NCBI RefSeq assembly: GCF_002443255.2
Contig: NW_019211456.1
Coordinates: forward strand, 14,220,229 to 14,284,228
Direction of reading: 5' to 3'
Origin: Varroa destructor
Lineage: Eukaryota > Arthropoda > Arachnida > Mesostigmata > Varroidae
DNA length: 64,000 bases
Shown here in pieces: positions 27,417 to 42,400 of the stretch. Numbering within the stretch: the first letter of the stretch is position 1; each line of letters opens with the position of its first letter. The position numbers and the translations under genes are program-made. Below the pieces are notes generated by a model. The model worked only from the letters and a program-made list of their open reading frames with translations, searched no databases and was not told the DNA's origin.

Positions 27417-30400
27417 GTTACAGAATCTAGTACCGTTATACAGCGTATAATGCGTAGCGATTCTGAGAAATTTATTTATCTAGAATCAACTTTTATTTTT
27501 ATCTTAGCAATGAATCTAAACACTTTGCGCTATGTATTTTCATACAGTAGCCCTTTTATTGCTTTATCAATGGGTATATATTTCGAATAGCAATATGACC
27601 TTTTTGTATAGAGAGTAATAAGAAAAACCTATGGCCCATCTCGTTTTAACGATAGGACCTACCTTGCACTGCATCGAAAACGGACGAAGACAGCATCTAT
27701 CTCTGCGGTCATTCCCTGGGCCTTATGCCGAAAAAAACAAGGAACAATATCAATAAGGTCCTAGACTGTTGGGGTCAAATGTAAGTTCTCGTATCAGTGA
27801 CATGCGCTGTCGTAACATCAAATGCAATTGTCTACAAGTTTTAATAAGCAAAAATACATGACGCTACTCGCATCTATGATAATATAATTCATTAAAAGAT
27901 TCTTAGTCTGGCGATGGTCCCGAAAGGAGTATCGGCTGTGAGACAGTAAGGAGCAGTTACCGCTCCTGGAACCTACCCTCACTTAATTATTTCGTTTTTC
28001 AATGATTATTCTTTCAAGCTCTTTGTAACATTCAGTATAATACCTTTTTATTCAGTTCTGTATAATACCAGCAGCAATTGAAAGTTTGTTAATTCATTTT
28101 AACCGTCTGACAGTCTCAAGTGCGGTAGGACGTCAACAATGAGTTGCGCCACTGGCAATATGCGTAACAAACGTGTGCATCAAACGTTTATCATTAGTAC
28201 CTATATTGCCGTGGTGTAGTACTTGCTGTAAAAGCTCACACAAGCACGTTAGTTTAAAATGATATGAGTTAGGTACTTCCTTTGAACTCTATAACTTGTA
28301 ATCAGCATTTTATAGAGACACACCTAATCAGCCTCACATGCCACCTACAACTTGGATCTCGACGGTGAAATGCGTATGCTTTGCACTTGTGGCCAAGGCA
28401 AGCAAAGAATTGCTTTCAGTCTTTTTAGCGTTTTTCAAAGAATACGCTCCTCTAGACGAGGTTTCCCTCGCGGCCTTAGTCTCCCTGTCCAGCCGTAGCC
28501 CACGAACCGTCTTATCTCTGACCGAAGGTCCGCGAGACAAGCACCCGGCAACGTTGCTCGAAAGGGTCGCAGCCGGTCATTGATGGATGCGTATCGTCTG
28601 TAGGCGTATGAGTATAGGTCTGTGTATGCCTGTGACCTGATGGGTTGACTCTTTTTGTCTGCCCATGTAGCTGTCGCAGACAACGCAAGCTATACTATAT
28701 GTAGCCTATCATTGTTCGATGGAAACGCGCCAGCCATGGCAGATAGCAAACCGCTCAGTCGCCGGCTAGACGAATTATATAGATGATAGAGGAACAGGCA
28801 CCCGCTGCTTTTAATAAGATAGAAGGCGATTAAACATTTACCGAAATCAAATAAGTAACGTCTGTCTACCTCCTCCATTCGCTGTAGTGCGTCTATGAAT
28901 ATGAACCGGAACGATAGATAGTGTCTCTTTTCAGGAGGGTGTTCATTTATGGCTGTACACTTATCTGTATAGATTCAGTGCGTTCGACCGACAAGTTTAC
29001 TCAAATATGTATTAACCAAAAGCGGTGAAGAATCTTTGCCTAGTTATTAAAAGTATTATTCGTACTAGACACAATGATGGGTTTGTACTGCATAATCAAA
29101 TCGGGAACATTCAAAATAGCTTGTTTTGAATTGACTTTGATGTTTGTTGAATATTATCAGATCGGTCAAAAAGTAGTTAGCTTTTTTTTTAGTTCAAATT
29201 TCCGTTTCCGTTTCACTTCTCTATTGTTTGCCTATTTACATATACTACTGGAAAACATTCGGTCTCCTCCATTCGCTTGTTGTATATCCATTGAAAGGTA
29301 AACGGAACTTCGTCCCGAGCTCAGGCCTCAAGAATAGAATATAGGCCAAAGAACTATTTATCATGTTTATACTGTATACAGCGAAAGCCTTGTGGCGAAG
29401 AAAGCATCTCCTGAATTGTAAGGATAGGAACTTCTTTCTGAAGAATGCACCCTACTCCGATCGACTATGCGAGTTCAATGACGATCTCGAAATGGGGCAT
29501 CGGCGCTTGACCATCATTAGTTATCTACAGGATTTTATCAGAAGTTAGGAATTTGGCTGCCTCATTGAACGACAGGCAAAAGGAGGTAGGGCCTTTCACT
29601 ATATCTGAATGGTCAGAATTACAAATTCCTGCGCAGAGTGGATGACTAGAAGTGGTGTTTCTACGTCAACATGGCGCGGAAAAAGAAATGGGTAATTGTA
29701 AGAGACCTGTTGATCTTTGTACAAAATTAAATCGTGATTTGCGTTTAGTCGAACAGGGAAAATCTGGCAAACAATTGAGCCGGTCAACAACGATCTGTAT
29801 ATAGCTTAGCTGCATCGAGCGAAGAAAGCTATCCGATAGAAATGATGCGATAGAAAAGGCAGTGCATTTTTTTTCCCTCCACGAAAATTCCAAGTCACAC
29901 GTGGCAAAGATTATCGAAGTTTCGGTTGGCGATGAAATCTTGCAGTCACAATGGAAACGCTGGACTGAAAACGTCTTGGCGCATTGCGCCATACGCCGTG
30001 ATCCGCTAACTACATTAGCTACACGGATTTGCAAACGATGCCTGCAGTGGCCCTTGTCGTTCGACGCTAACGATCAGTTTCATATGCTGTGCTAATGGCG
30101 TTTCGCCTAAGCCCAGTCATCACCTTATTCAGTCATCAGTCATCACCTTATTTTGGAGCTTTTCTAGTGTTCATGCGGCTTCTGAAAACGTCTCTCATAT
30201 TCTAACTATCTTCGGCAGCGAAGTATTATAACTCTGAGTGTCCGTTCTAAATCCTTGATCTTCTTTTTTGATAAAGTGCACAGTGACACATGTTATGTGT
30301 TGGCAACATGCGACCATCAGTCAGCGCGAAAAACTTAGCACGGAAGTTAGTTACGGAGCGATAGTGTCGTATTAGATTATTTACTCCTTTTTTTGTGCCA

Positions 30401-33400
30401 AATCGATGCGTAGAAATTCCAACAAGTCGACCACCCTTATACCGCGTAGTTAAGTTTTGCTTTTTAATTTCAATATATAGGGTGAGAGTCCAGGTCCGAC
30501 TAGTTTCATACAATGTGTTTATGAGACTGTGTCTAAACAAAAGCGCGACTACATCTCCAATTTGCGGCGTAAAACACTTACTAAACATTTCAAAATATTC
30601 CATCTTTACTATATTTATCATACATTTTTTCATAATAACCGTACGTTAAGCAATATTGGGAGACGTAAACTCGTTAAAGCGTCATGCACGTACGCTAGGT
30701 ATAAAAAATTCAAACGGAATTAAATTTTAGGATGATACCAAACTAACTCATAAAAGTGCCAGGGCTTTTAACGAACAATAAACACAAAGCGTACGAAACA
30801 GGTCAGAAAGTCTCAAAAAGATTAATCGATGGAGTTTAAGCGGACGATCCAACCTGCAGTTGATATTTCGCTCTTGAAAACAAGCGTCAATTTATGTAAA
30901 ATATTTTTGAGCCTTTTTTTCTCTAGCCTCTATCGAGTATCCCTGTAGGGGGTTTTTCAAAGGGCCTATGAAAAGTGGCAATAATGGAAACCGTCGATTT
31001 CGGGTATAGTAGGAAGTTTTTTTCTAGCACCTCGATGGGGTTTTGGCTTGCATAAAAACAGTAGATAGTAACGAATCTCCGTATGAATTGCAAAAATACC
31101 TGCGACATCCCCCTACAACAAGCAGCTTGCCAAAGCCTGTCAGATTTTGAATCTCTAACCCTATATGTTTATAAAATTGTCTGTTAGGGGAGCGGAACAT
31201 CACTACAATGGTTATCTGCCTGCAGCATTCTGTGAACTTTACCCAAAGGATGAAATGGCTCGACTCGCAGGTGTGTATAGTTTATATTCTACCTTACTTC
31301 TCTTTTATCTCTTGCTATTGCGCTCGTTTGACATCACCCAAAGTTGTCTACTGGCTTATTTAATAGTTTCCTAACATGTACAGAAACACAACAGTAATTT
31401 TTTTTTATGTAACATTGAAAAACTTAGAGGTTAAGTGGCATTAACTTTTACACTTACCATTGGTCTTAAAACAACAGATTCTCTTTTAGAAGTTGCCACC
31501 TTTAATTGGTAAGACCCTGCTGCAAGTTATGCTTCACAAAGTAACTAAAATAGATGCGACGGTTCTGTTTACTAAATGAGGAAAAATTTTGTTCATATGC
31601 TACTGATAATTTGTTTGACCAGATAGGAAGTCTTTTCTGTCGTTCAACGTCAGTAGAATAACAGGGACTTTTCGTTTGTTTGCTCCATCCACCCACCCAC
31701 TAGGCATTACAAAATTTGCTTGTCGCTGGCCGATGTTCTTGTGGCGATGAGCTACCGGCCAAGCTTTCTAGACAACTTCTCAGTTGCTTCGTTTTTGCTT
31801 TCATTGTCTTCGAGAACACGCCCGTATCATATACTGGCTGAACGCTACAACCGGATAGCGCACGCAAATTTTCTGACCAGCACGTGCTATTACAGACGTG
31901 CTGATCAGAAAATTTGATCGACCCGATAGCAGTTGCACGCAGCTGCTCACTGGGCATTCCTAGCAGGCTGGAAAACTAGTGTGTAGGCAGCTGTGGCCAG
32001 CTGCCGTCCACGAGAATAGAATGAACTACAAAGCTTTTCAGATACAACTGCACCACCGGCCACACCACGATGTCTGACTCTTTTAGCCTCTGGTCTAGCT
32101 CGATAAATGTCAGGCCGCCAGCAGGTGCACGCGGTCTGCTTTTGAGCATGTCTAAAACTGCTGGCGCTACTTCTGTTACTACTACTTGCTTCTGCTTGCA
32201 CGGTATCACTGCTGCTATATTTCAGCTCGATGAAATCTTCTTGCGGTGCAGGCCAACCGGTGCTGACTGTACGTAGATGGTGTACTTAGCTTGTCTGGTG
32301 CTGCGCAGTTTGGCTATGTTAGGGCTCTAGATATTTTCGACTGTTCTGTCAGCAATGCGCCAGCGGCAGACTTGACGTATGTTTGTCCTGACAGAATAAC
32401 ACGCGGACGTGCGCGTCAATATATCTTCTGTATGTGTGACACGAACCGTGTTTCGAATCTACTGCTGTTCCTCCATCTGTGTTTAAGCTGTCGCCACGTA
32501 TGATTAAAATTCAGTCTACTTTCGCGTGTCACATAAAGAAGATATCACACACGATTGGTTACATAGAGTTCCACATAGAGACCTTCGGAAACAAAAGACT
32601 TCGTTCGTTTTATCCATGTCAGAAGTTAACCTATGCCTGATATAACATATTATCTGGTAACCAATAGCCAATTAACAACGCAAAGTGTTGAAATGTTAAC
32701 TCATCATCTATTCTTAAAAAAAACTAACACGTTCGCTGTTCTAAGCAGGATCCTTGTGTCTAAGGGTGTATAAATGTGATTGCTAATAGAAAGTTATTTT
32801 TAGGTTTTCAATTAGGCCTCGTTCCTTTTCTGCCGGTGGTCTCCGTGGGTTTACCGAATTACAATAGCCGTGCTAATAATCTAGTCCATGGTACCGGGTT
32901 CTGGAAAAATACTTTCGGTTCAAATAGCCACTAATACGGATAAATGTAAGACGTTCAGAACCCAAAGGAAAGCGCAGAGGTTCCTTAATTGGTACCACTG
33001 CTGCCGTAGCCCGCAATACTGAGGCCTACTGGCGAACATTTGTTAACACATCTATCATAGGCAAACCCCTGACGCGTTTGCATTTAATATTTTTGCTATA
33101 TTTTTTTATATTTTACTTTAGTTTTTAATATTGAGTATATTTACTGGGTAAAGCGCTTACCAGTTGTGTTTCGCCTGCCCATACATAGAGTTATTAGCCA
33201 TCATTTGTTCGTTCGCAACGTATGCACGTATATGGACAAATGCAGCCTGCAGAGTATTTTAGCAGGACGAAAATATTTTGCACGTACGTACATGCGCCTA
33301 TTCTGTATCGCGGCGTCTATGCAAGTAATGATGCATTACAATCAATTAGAGAGACATACTCAAACATAGTACTCATATGCACCATGACCATTATCTCTCA

Positions 33401-36400
33401 TTGCCCCTTTTGTTGCTTCCACCGATGTTATATATCTCAGCACAGCAGTAGCGCCGCTGTGTACATCGCGAACTATGCAAACGATCAATGGTCACTATAT
33501 TCATTTACTTCAGCGTTGTGGCTATTGTATCTTCTATTGACCCCTTTCCTCAGTGTCCCCACAAACCCCACAATAAATATTGCAGTGCTCTCTTCTCCCA
33601 TATCCATCCACGTCTGACTATAAAAAACCTGGCTCAGTCTCGGATGCAATTTAGTCACCGGAGATAGAGCTTAGTGCATTAAAGAAGTACGACGATTCGC
33701 ATCACGATCGTAGCCCCTACAGCGGATAAGAGGAATAAATCTCAAGGCGGCATTTATGTTAAATTTAGAGGCCACGTCCAAGCGCGTAAATCTGTTTCTA
33801 TAAAAGGGGTTCAACTGGGTAGAAAAAGAGACAGGAGAAAAATCTACTGCATGTCTCCGTGATGTCTGTCGACCCGCCACGAAGGGGTCACTGGCAGCTT
33901 GTAGCCGCTTGCCGTACGCCCCCGAAAAGCGCCAGCAACACCCGCCAAAAATACGTTCACGCTTTTCGTAGCGCTTTAGCGAAATCTTCACTATTTCACT
34001 GTTGCATACTCGCTTCTTCACGGACGCAGTTAACGTATAAAAAGTGAACACTCTGGTAGATGACGTTCAGATCGTAACAGTGTTTGTATACATAAGCATA
34101 TGAGCAGGGCGCACGAAAAAGGGAACCCGTGGAACAGATTCAAAGCGGACAAAGGAGGGTGAAGGAATAATAAACAGAGTTACTGTCGGCTGACGATGAC
34201 TCGGAGGGTAAACGAGAGCGTTTCATTCTGGTGGTTAAAAGCACAGCCGAAAAGTCAACGAGCAGATGACGAAACTAGTGAAAAAGGAACCGAAACGACA
34301 AGGGCCCGCCTAAAGGTACCAATCGGACTAAAGGCAGTGACAGCAACAAAAGTTAAGCATATGTAGTTGCAGTCAGAATGCGTCCTGATGCAGTTATATG
34401 TCAAGAACAGCAACTGCTAGGTTTATGGCCTTTCAGTTTATTTTCTTGCTAGCAAACTAGACTGACGTCTTCTCCAAAGAGTCTGTTAGCATAATATCGT
34501 AAAGTCCTCCTCAGGTCAACCCTCGTTTCCTGAGATCCCACGATGTCCGTCTCGGCCCTTCCTTTCTCTTTTCTGCTCTCTTACGTATGCCAGAAGCGTT
34601 CATTTGCTGTGACTTGTTCTTTCGTCCTTTTGGTGAGCACCTCCCATTATTTCCCGTTACTCCCACAGTTGCTCCATGCCTCATTTCTCATCCGATTGGC
34701 GTTGCTATCGTTTGTTGCTGGTGCTGCGCCTGTCGCTGCTGCTGCTGCTGTTGTTGTCTTTATCCTTGTTGTCAGTGTGGAATCCCTTCATAGCCACCGT
34801 TGGAATTCGCAAGTCCGTTTACTCTTCCCGTCCTCACGTCCATAATACGAGCCTCCACGAGCCATTAGTCCGTTAAAGTAGGAGTCAGAACATGATTCAC
34901 GGTGCGCCGGCTTGCCTCCATCCCGTTCGTGTCTTCGTTGCTTTGTTCAACCCTCCTACAGGACAAAGCCTGCCCGTCTTGGACTATCGTTCGAGCCGTA
35001 GTTTTGACTCCAAGCGTATACTCACCTCGTTTGCTCGACCTCGTCTCGGTTCTTCGCCTTTGGCAAACGTCAGTGGGAACAAATAAACAAAGATAGACAG
35101 ACAGACAGACAGACAGACATCTAGTTCTTTTCCTCTTTATTCCCCCTTCGTAGCCAGGTCCGCAGCTACAGCTAACGTATGTTCGTGTGGCTAGCACTGC
35201 GGTTGTACAGGCAGCCAGCCCGGTCATCGATGTAGTTATTGTACTACAGCGCCTACTTCTGCTCTGTACTGTTCGCGACGGCTTTCCATTCCTTAACGTC
35301 TGTACCGCTGCTGGTCTGGCTATGATAGTGACGTTCGTAGTAGTGCTCATGTCTGCCCACATACATGTCAGTGGCCACTCTCAGTCGATTTGTTTTCGTC
35401 AATTAAGTAAGATTCGCCGGCTTGGGACTCTGAGTCTGGTTCTCTCAGAGTTCCAAGGAGGATAGAGACACTGATTGTCCTAATGGAGTGAAGTACATCC
35501 TTTGCGCTTATGTTTTACCCGTAATAGCAAAGCTGTCCTGCTCTATAGGTCGAGCACGGCAAATCTTTAGGGGTATGAAAGAGAACAATATATATATGTA
35601 CTAAAAAAATACAACCTATAGTATTTGGTTGTTTTTCGCTTACGGTATTTGAGGTTATCGTGCAGTGAGTGAATATGTTACGATTCGTTTGAAGTCATCG
35701 TTTTTACGTAATTCAGGATTTTAATATCAGCTCACCAAACAATTTTAACTGCATTCGTTATTTGTGCTCTCATATACTTAAGTAAGCCTATTTCTTTGTT
35801 GTTTTTCTATATTGACATCATTACTTCGAGAGGGCAGCGTTATAATACCTAAGATTCTATTTGATTTTCTAGGGTATATTGAATATCTATTCGTGCGGTC
35901 AGCACATATATGGTAGACCAAGGCTGGATGAACCAGTAATTTAGTCAAAAGACGTTACGCTTAATCGTCACATAAAATAAGGACATAAATATTTTCTCCT
36001 ACTTTATGGGCCGAACAAGAACTACTTCTAACAATATTAGAAGAGAGCTGGATAGCCACTTTCGTGGAGAACGCGTTGCCGTTCCGAAGAATGGCCCGCC
36101 TGTTCTTCGTGAATATTTGAAGAAAACGTGCGCCGAATCCCAACACACTAATAACAGAGTGTAACTAATTTATATATTAAGAAAACAGACAAGTGATACG
36201 GTTAGCTACAATAAGAACGCTAGAAAATTTGTACCTTGCATTTTATGAAGTCCCTATGATAACAGAGGTAACGCATAACAAACTCTGTCAATCCCATAGC
36301 AGAACAAAAAGTTCGGTATTCGAAAATAGTATATTTGTTACTCTATAAAAGAAATGGAAAAATACTGCGCGACAGTTTTTCTATAACGTTTACAAAAACG

Positions 36401-39400
36401 ATGTAGGAAGATAATTTGGACACGAATTTAATTTTACTTTTTTTTTTTTTTGTTTATGTGAAATGCATTTATTTACAGGGTGCTTTCCTTATGAACTGGT
36501 GATCATGAACGGTCTCACGGTCAACCTTCATTTACTTATGGTAAATACAGCAGAGATCAGGCAGATTCGTTCGGGTTATTAAACACTTAAGGTCATTGTT
36601 AACACTTCGCGATATAGAAAAAGGAACCCTTGAACTGAATTGTATAACCGTCTTTCTTAAGGGAGCATATAATTGATGTCCTGGTAACGTAGTAGTAATC
36701 TAGAGGTATCGTATCGGTAGAAGTAACAAATCTATTTCTAGAAAAATAAACTTTATGGATAAACTATGGGATGATATGTTAACAGTAAACAAAATGGTGT
36801 GATATTTCAGTTAAAGTTTTACAAACCATCAGGCGAACGGTACAAAATTGTGATTGAGGAAGCGGCATTTCCTTCTGACTTGGTAAGTCGAGTCTTAGCA
36901 TTTGAAGACGACATAATATATATACTAGCTTGGGTTACTAATCCGTATTTGTCATTAGTTCATTATATTTAGTAGAAATAATCACAAAACATGATCATCA
37001 AATGTAGATAAATTTATTTTTTGTGTAAGTATAACCCAGTATGGGTAGAACTTGCATGTAGCGTTACTAGACGTAAAAGGTTTTAATAAGTAAATTCCTT
37101 ATATATCGCATATTTATGGTCTGTCTGTGGATGTTAATATCTAATGCATTATGTTTCACGTTGCTTAGTGAAAAAGAAAAAAACAAAAACAAAATAATAT
37201 ATTATAAGATACCTCGCTATATTTTTTTTTGACTAAACCTACTCATTGGCAGCCTCAAACTTGTCTGTCTGTTAAATGGAGTAGTCAAATGACGGTTATT
37301 CGTTATGACTTATTAAGGTAACATGGGATACTGTAATAACTTTGAAAATAATAGCTAGTTATTCAATTTATTATATACCGGTGTTTTTGTCTATTATAGA
37401 GGGCCGCTTGTCTCAGTATGCTTGTCGAGTCAACTATACTACGAATTGCCCCCGAAATCGTACTACACACAACACTCAACAGGCCCAACATATTGAAACT
37501 CACTCTTACTGTCGTATATTTAGTCTTTTACAGTTCTTCATATGCGTATGATGTTTAGCATGAAGATTACTCTGACTTCTCTTATCGCTGCTGACTGTTT
37601 TCTATCGCTATCGTTGACTATCGCTAAAACGCTCATCGAATCACACAGAGATCGAAGTTCTTGATCGATGCAGCTCTTTGTTCACCTTGAGTTTGCCTTG
37701 TTCCACCCAAGAGCAAGCTTTTTAAACTTTCAAGCATATCGTAAGGCGAGATCAAACTAAAATACGTGATGTAACTAGCTGAAACCGTAACATATGTGCT
37801 ACATATTATAAGCACCTTGTATTGAAGAGACACATCAGAAAAAAACCGAACCAATGCCTTTTCGTACATCGCAGTAAATCGGCTAACTAGACAGTTCAAG
37901 GAAAATTCCCTTAACCCTATAGATTTGTTTCGTGGTGGCAGTTATCGTTACTCTATATACAGTGGTATCGTATTTGCCTACTGAACTTGAGCATACGTTA
38001 GGTGGTCATTCGTACTCCAGGTTTTTCCCTAGCTGCCTTAATCAAGCTAAAAACATCTGGTAGTTGTACCACACACAATAAACACACGTCTTTGCGTAAT
38101 GGCTAGCGCCTGTATGGGCAGTCTGATTTCATGTTAACTGTGTACGTACATCAAACATGTTTTACTAAAAAAAAATGGTAAGAAAGCTTAAGATAGTTGA
38201 AAAGCGATTTTGTGCTATCCAAAGGGCAACGTACGTTCGTTAGCTATATAAACGTCAACATTTAAATGTGATGCTTAGAAAGCGTATGCCAGCATCGACA
38301 CACAATTCGCCCCGTAGCCTCTTCGAAGACATAGAACAAAGGTTATGCGTTTCTTACTAGATTCCAGCTCGAACACTTGCTAGACCGGGTTCTGAACTCT
38401 AAGTAAATAGATAGAAAATTGCTATTCTGTTACTGAGCGTCGTAGGCGGGTCGAACAAACTTCATATCCGTCCAAATTTATTGTAAATGAACGTCCTTTG
38501 GCCAATGGGAGGAACTATTTCGAAAAGTTCATATCTGTGGTGAAATGAACTTATGGACTTAGTCGAAATTTGCCTAAGTATTGTAGACCAGGCGGTTAGC
38601 TCTAAATAGCAACATAGCTTGAGTTTATATTACATGTAACGTAACTTTTACGCAGCATTTTTCTCTGCGCTAATTTGGTACAGACAAACAGAGGAAAAGC
38701 ATAGTAATAGAAACAGATGATTATTTCCTGTTCTCACATTTCCAGTATGCGGTCAAATCTCAGTTACAGTATTACGGTTATACTGTAGTGGATGGACTAA
38801 TTGAACTAAAGCCACGACCCGGAACCGAAATTATCGAAGAGGACGACGTACTCGAGGTATATAAATGCTCCCAGCAAGCTAACGGCACCGCACTGAATCG
38901 GTGCCTGAATTAAAGACAAGGTATTTCCTGCAAAAGCTGGGGTTTTTTTTCCATACATTATACGCATCGTAGTAACTGAGAACAGACAGCTGAAATTAGC
39001 TGACCCCATAATCGCAAGGCTCTGCTAAGACGTATCGCTTGACAACAATCAAGAGCAAGATCTTCGGAGCGCCTACACCTAAACGTAAACATGTCTAGGT
39101 CCACTAGGTGTTTCGCTCAATTTGTTGGCTTGTTCCTAAAAAGGTATCGTTGTCGGATCACCTACTTGCTGCGCCTAACAGGTAATTCGGAGAGAAGGTC
39201 AATGCATAGCATTGCTTGTTTTGCCGGTTGTTCAGTACTACACTGGTCAAGTGTACGATATAGGGACTCTAACGAAAGCTGCTCACGGACAGGTAAGGGA
39301 AAGAAAATACTACCTGTTAATTTACAGCAACCAAAAAAAATGGTAAGTTGTACTAAAAGTCACACCAGTGAGCAAATATTAAACTACTATCAAATAGAAG

Positions 39401-42400
39401 TAAAAAGCGGGTCCTGAATCGATATGCTCTTAGCCTTTATTCTGCGATTTCTTCTTCTACGAAGAAAAATTAATATCGAATGAAGAATACTCCCTGAACA
39501 TATGACAAGCTTGTTAGCAACCTATAGTTCAAGTATCCGAGGTGCGGATCATCGCTTGTGTGGTTAGCTTTAAGCTGGCCGCAGATCAGAACGGCTTCAG
39601 CAAACGTGCCCCACTCAATAATAGGAAAAATACTTGTGGAAATTTTCCAGGGTTGCACGGTTCTATGTGACGCGGCTCACGCTATTGGAAACATCCCTGT
39701 AGAGCTGCATAATTGGGACGTTGATTGCGCTGTATGGTGTTCATACAAGGTGCTAAATTCTCTGCGTATATCCATAACTGCATTTGAATAACGCTCTGAA
39801 AAAAGAAAATATTGCAACGTATATTCATCTATATTATGTATCGTACAATCAACCTCGATCACTTGTGTAGACTTGCGATTTTAACTGATGCAATAGTTTG
39901 TGTTGTTAGGCATTAAAAACAGTTTTTGGTTGTTTTATTCGAGCAAAATTTCATACATTATATTGAGAGACTTAGAAATTTACCGCTGCAAAAGAAGAAT
40001 CATCTTAGTTTTAAGGTGTCTGATATGATAAACTTCGATATATGAATATTTAGGCTACGGCAGACTCATGCTTCAGGCGATTTCGCTGTAGACTCTATTC
40101 CCGCCAGAATAAAACACTCTTTGCCATTTAAACTTTCAAGTTTAAGTTTAATGTTGATTCAGAAACTCATTGCATTCAAGAAGGCTTCATTTGACTTCAG
40201 CGATAAAAAGCATTGAGTATTCTGTAAATAGTCACAATATCTGATTGTGGAACTCGTCGAATCATAGATGTTAACTTACTCTTTTGATACAATCAGTATC
40301 TGAACAGCGGTGCAGGCGGTACTGGCATGGCATTTGTTCATGAGCGTCATCTCTCGGAGCTCCCCGCGGTGCACGGCTGGTGGGGAAATGACACCAGAAC
40401 CAAATTCGAAATGAGGAGAGGTACGTTTTATACGCAGCAGCGAACGCACAATCATAAAAAAAATGACTAAGTATTATAGAAAACAATTGATTATTCTCTG
40501 GAAAAAAAGAAAAGACAAGAAAATGCATGGCCAATCAACGGAGGTGACCGTCGTTGAAAATTTGTGAGTAAACAAAAAAACACATACTCATTCTGTATTT
40601 AGGAAAATGTATAGACGGCTCATAAACGTATCATCAATATATTCTCTTATGAATTGGTCATTTATTGTAACATCCTCGATTGGAATGAATAATTCCGCAG
40701 AATTTGAGCCCGTTCCGTACTCGGCTGACAGTTATAAGCTGTCGAACTGTCCGCCTCTTTTGATAGCCCCCATCATGGCTTCACTGGATCTATTTAGCCG
40801 CGCCGGCGATGAAGCTCGTTACCGAAAACAACGCATCATTACAGGTAATAATATCTAGCAATATTAGATGTGTTTGTTCCTAGCGGCCGATGATGTGCTC
40901 TGCGAAATTGACTTACCTTCTCCGTCAAGGCATAATTAAATCGATATAAAGCATATCGTATCAATAATGACTCGTTCATTTTCAAACTTAATTTACATAT
41001 CGTAAAGTTAATTAACGTAGAACATAGGAAGTGAGTCGTCTTGTCTATATATTTAAGGATTTTCTTCTAAATGGGGAAAACTTTGGCGGGCTAACTGTCC
41101 CCCTGTTCGTATAGTAGGCGAAAACCAGAATCAAACGCCAGATTTGTCACAATAAACAACAGTGCGTCGGAGTTCGTGTGAAAATGATCTATTATTATCT
41201 AGTTTTTCCTCACTGGACAAGCCTTCACCGACCTTTTTGACCAAGATCAACGGTTTACGCTATTGACAATCTTCATGCAGTCAGGCAAACTAGAAGTTAC
41301 TTAACTAAGTTTAGATTCGAATAGCTATTTTTGACACAACCAGCCTTTATTTTGATAAATCAATGAGACAAACGGCCGTTTTAGAGAAACTAGTGCCAAT
41401 TGTCAATGGGGACGTCTTGAGACTTTTTACACGTTTTGAAGCTGTGAGCCATTTTCAGACCTTTTGGACGAACCTTTTGGACCTCCGACTTCATGATTAG
41501 CCAAAAGCTTGATCCCGCTGAATTTTTCTGTAGGCGAAATGTCTGAGCAATACTTCAGCGAGCATTGCTCGCCAGTATCGTTTGACACGCATTTACTATT
41601 TTTTGCGGATTAAAGAAAAAAATATTTTTTAACTAATTAGTTAATGGTTAAATCTACGAAGCTGCGGTCGCAATAGACGGTCGTTACATTGGACGAACAC
41701 AACCGTTAATACTTCTTATAGACGCAAGAAAATTTATTAACATATATACGTTTGTTTTGGACACAGCCTTAGAAACAAACAGCCGAAAAACATCTGAATT
41801 TAGACCAGACATTCTGTATATATATATATTCAAATCTCAAAAAAGTATTGACCGTTTCAATCAAAACCAAATTAAAGCAGGTACTTTTTATGTCTTATAA
41901 AAAAAAAAAAACAATTAAATTCAATACGCGCTGTTTTGATCGATGATTTCGTGCCATTTCTCTGGTGACACCATAATCTTATTACTATAGAACTTTTGCG
42001 ATTTATAGGAGACAAATGATACACCACTAAGGGATTCCTATAGAAACTGAAACAGACGAGAGTATAAAACATCAACTATGTGACAAATGTAAAAGAAAAT
42101 TCATGTGGGCTCTCTCAATTTTTACCGGTTAGATAAATTCCTACTCGCTAATGCTGTTCTTCAATGGCTTGTTGTTACTGTCTGATATTAGAGGTCTGAA
42201 TTAATCGTTTTGCCTAGCGATAGCAATTCAAATGCACGATATTTTTTAAGTCCCATCAAATACATAGCATCTTGCGCGGCGCTGGTCCGATTGTGGCTTA
42301 TAGATTTTCCCAATTGTACATTATTGTCGTATGTGATCAATTTTCAAATCAATCGGCGATCAATCACTCTAGTTCCGTTTTTATGAAGCTTCACAGATAA

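Larger units (their letters stand above)
31271..36478. other. KYNU intron 4 with two G+C-richer blocks
   Basis: Blocks at about 31.7-32.5 kb and 34.5-35.5 kb stand out from the A+T-rich intron. They carry open frames on both strands, including about 78 codons on the minus strand at 31976-32209 with a protein-like read ([20 protein letters not shown]). They may be old transposon insertions or a nested gene; no family is recognised. Confidence 0.35.

Noticed and set aside
28338..28583. 81-codon frame with [11 protein letters not shown] resembling the region after GNSLG
   Set aside because: The real CGHSLGL exon is at 27656-27780; this frame lies in the following intron and has no matching splice sites.
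29862..30095. 77-codon frame that partly resembles kynureninase around [13 protein letters not shown]
   Set aside because: The true kynureninase exons for this region are at 31188 and 36479 with perfect phase, so the resemblance is chance.
39091..39417. 108-codon frame overlapping a kynureninase exon
   Set aside because: It is in a different frame from the exon 39182-39292, which matches the enzyme; this frame is a shadow.
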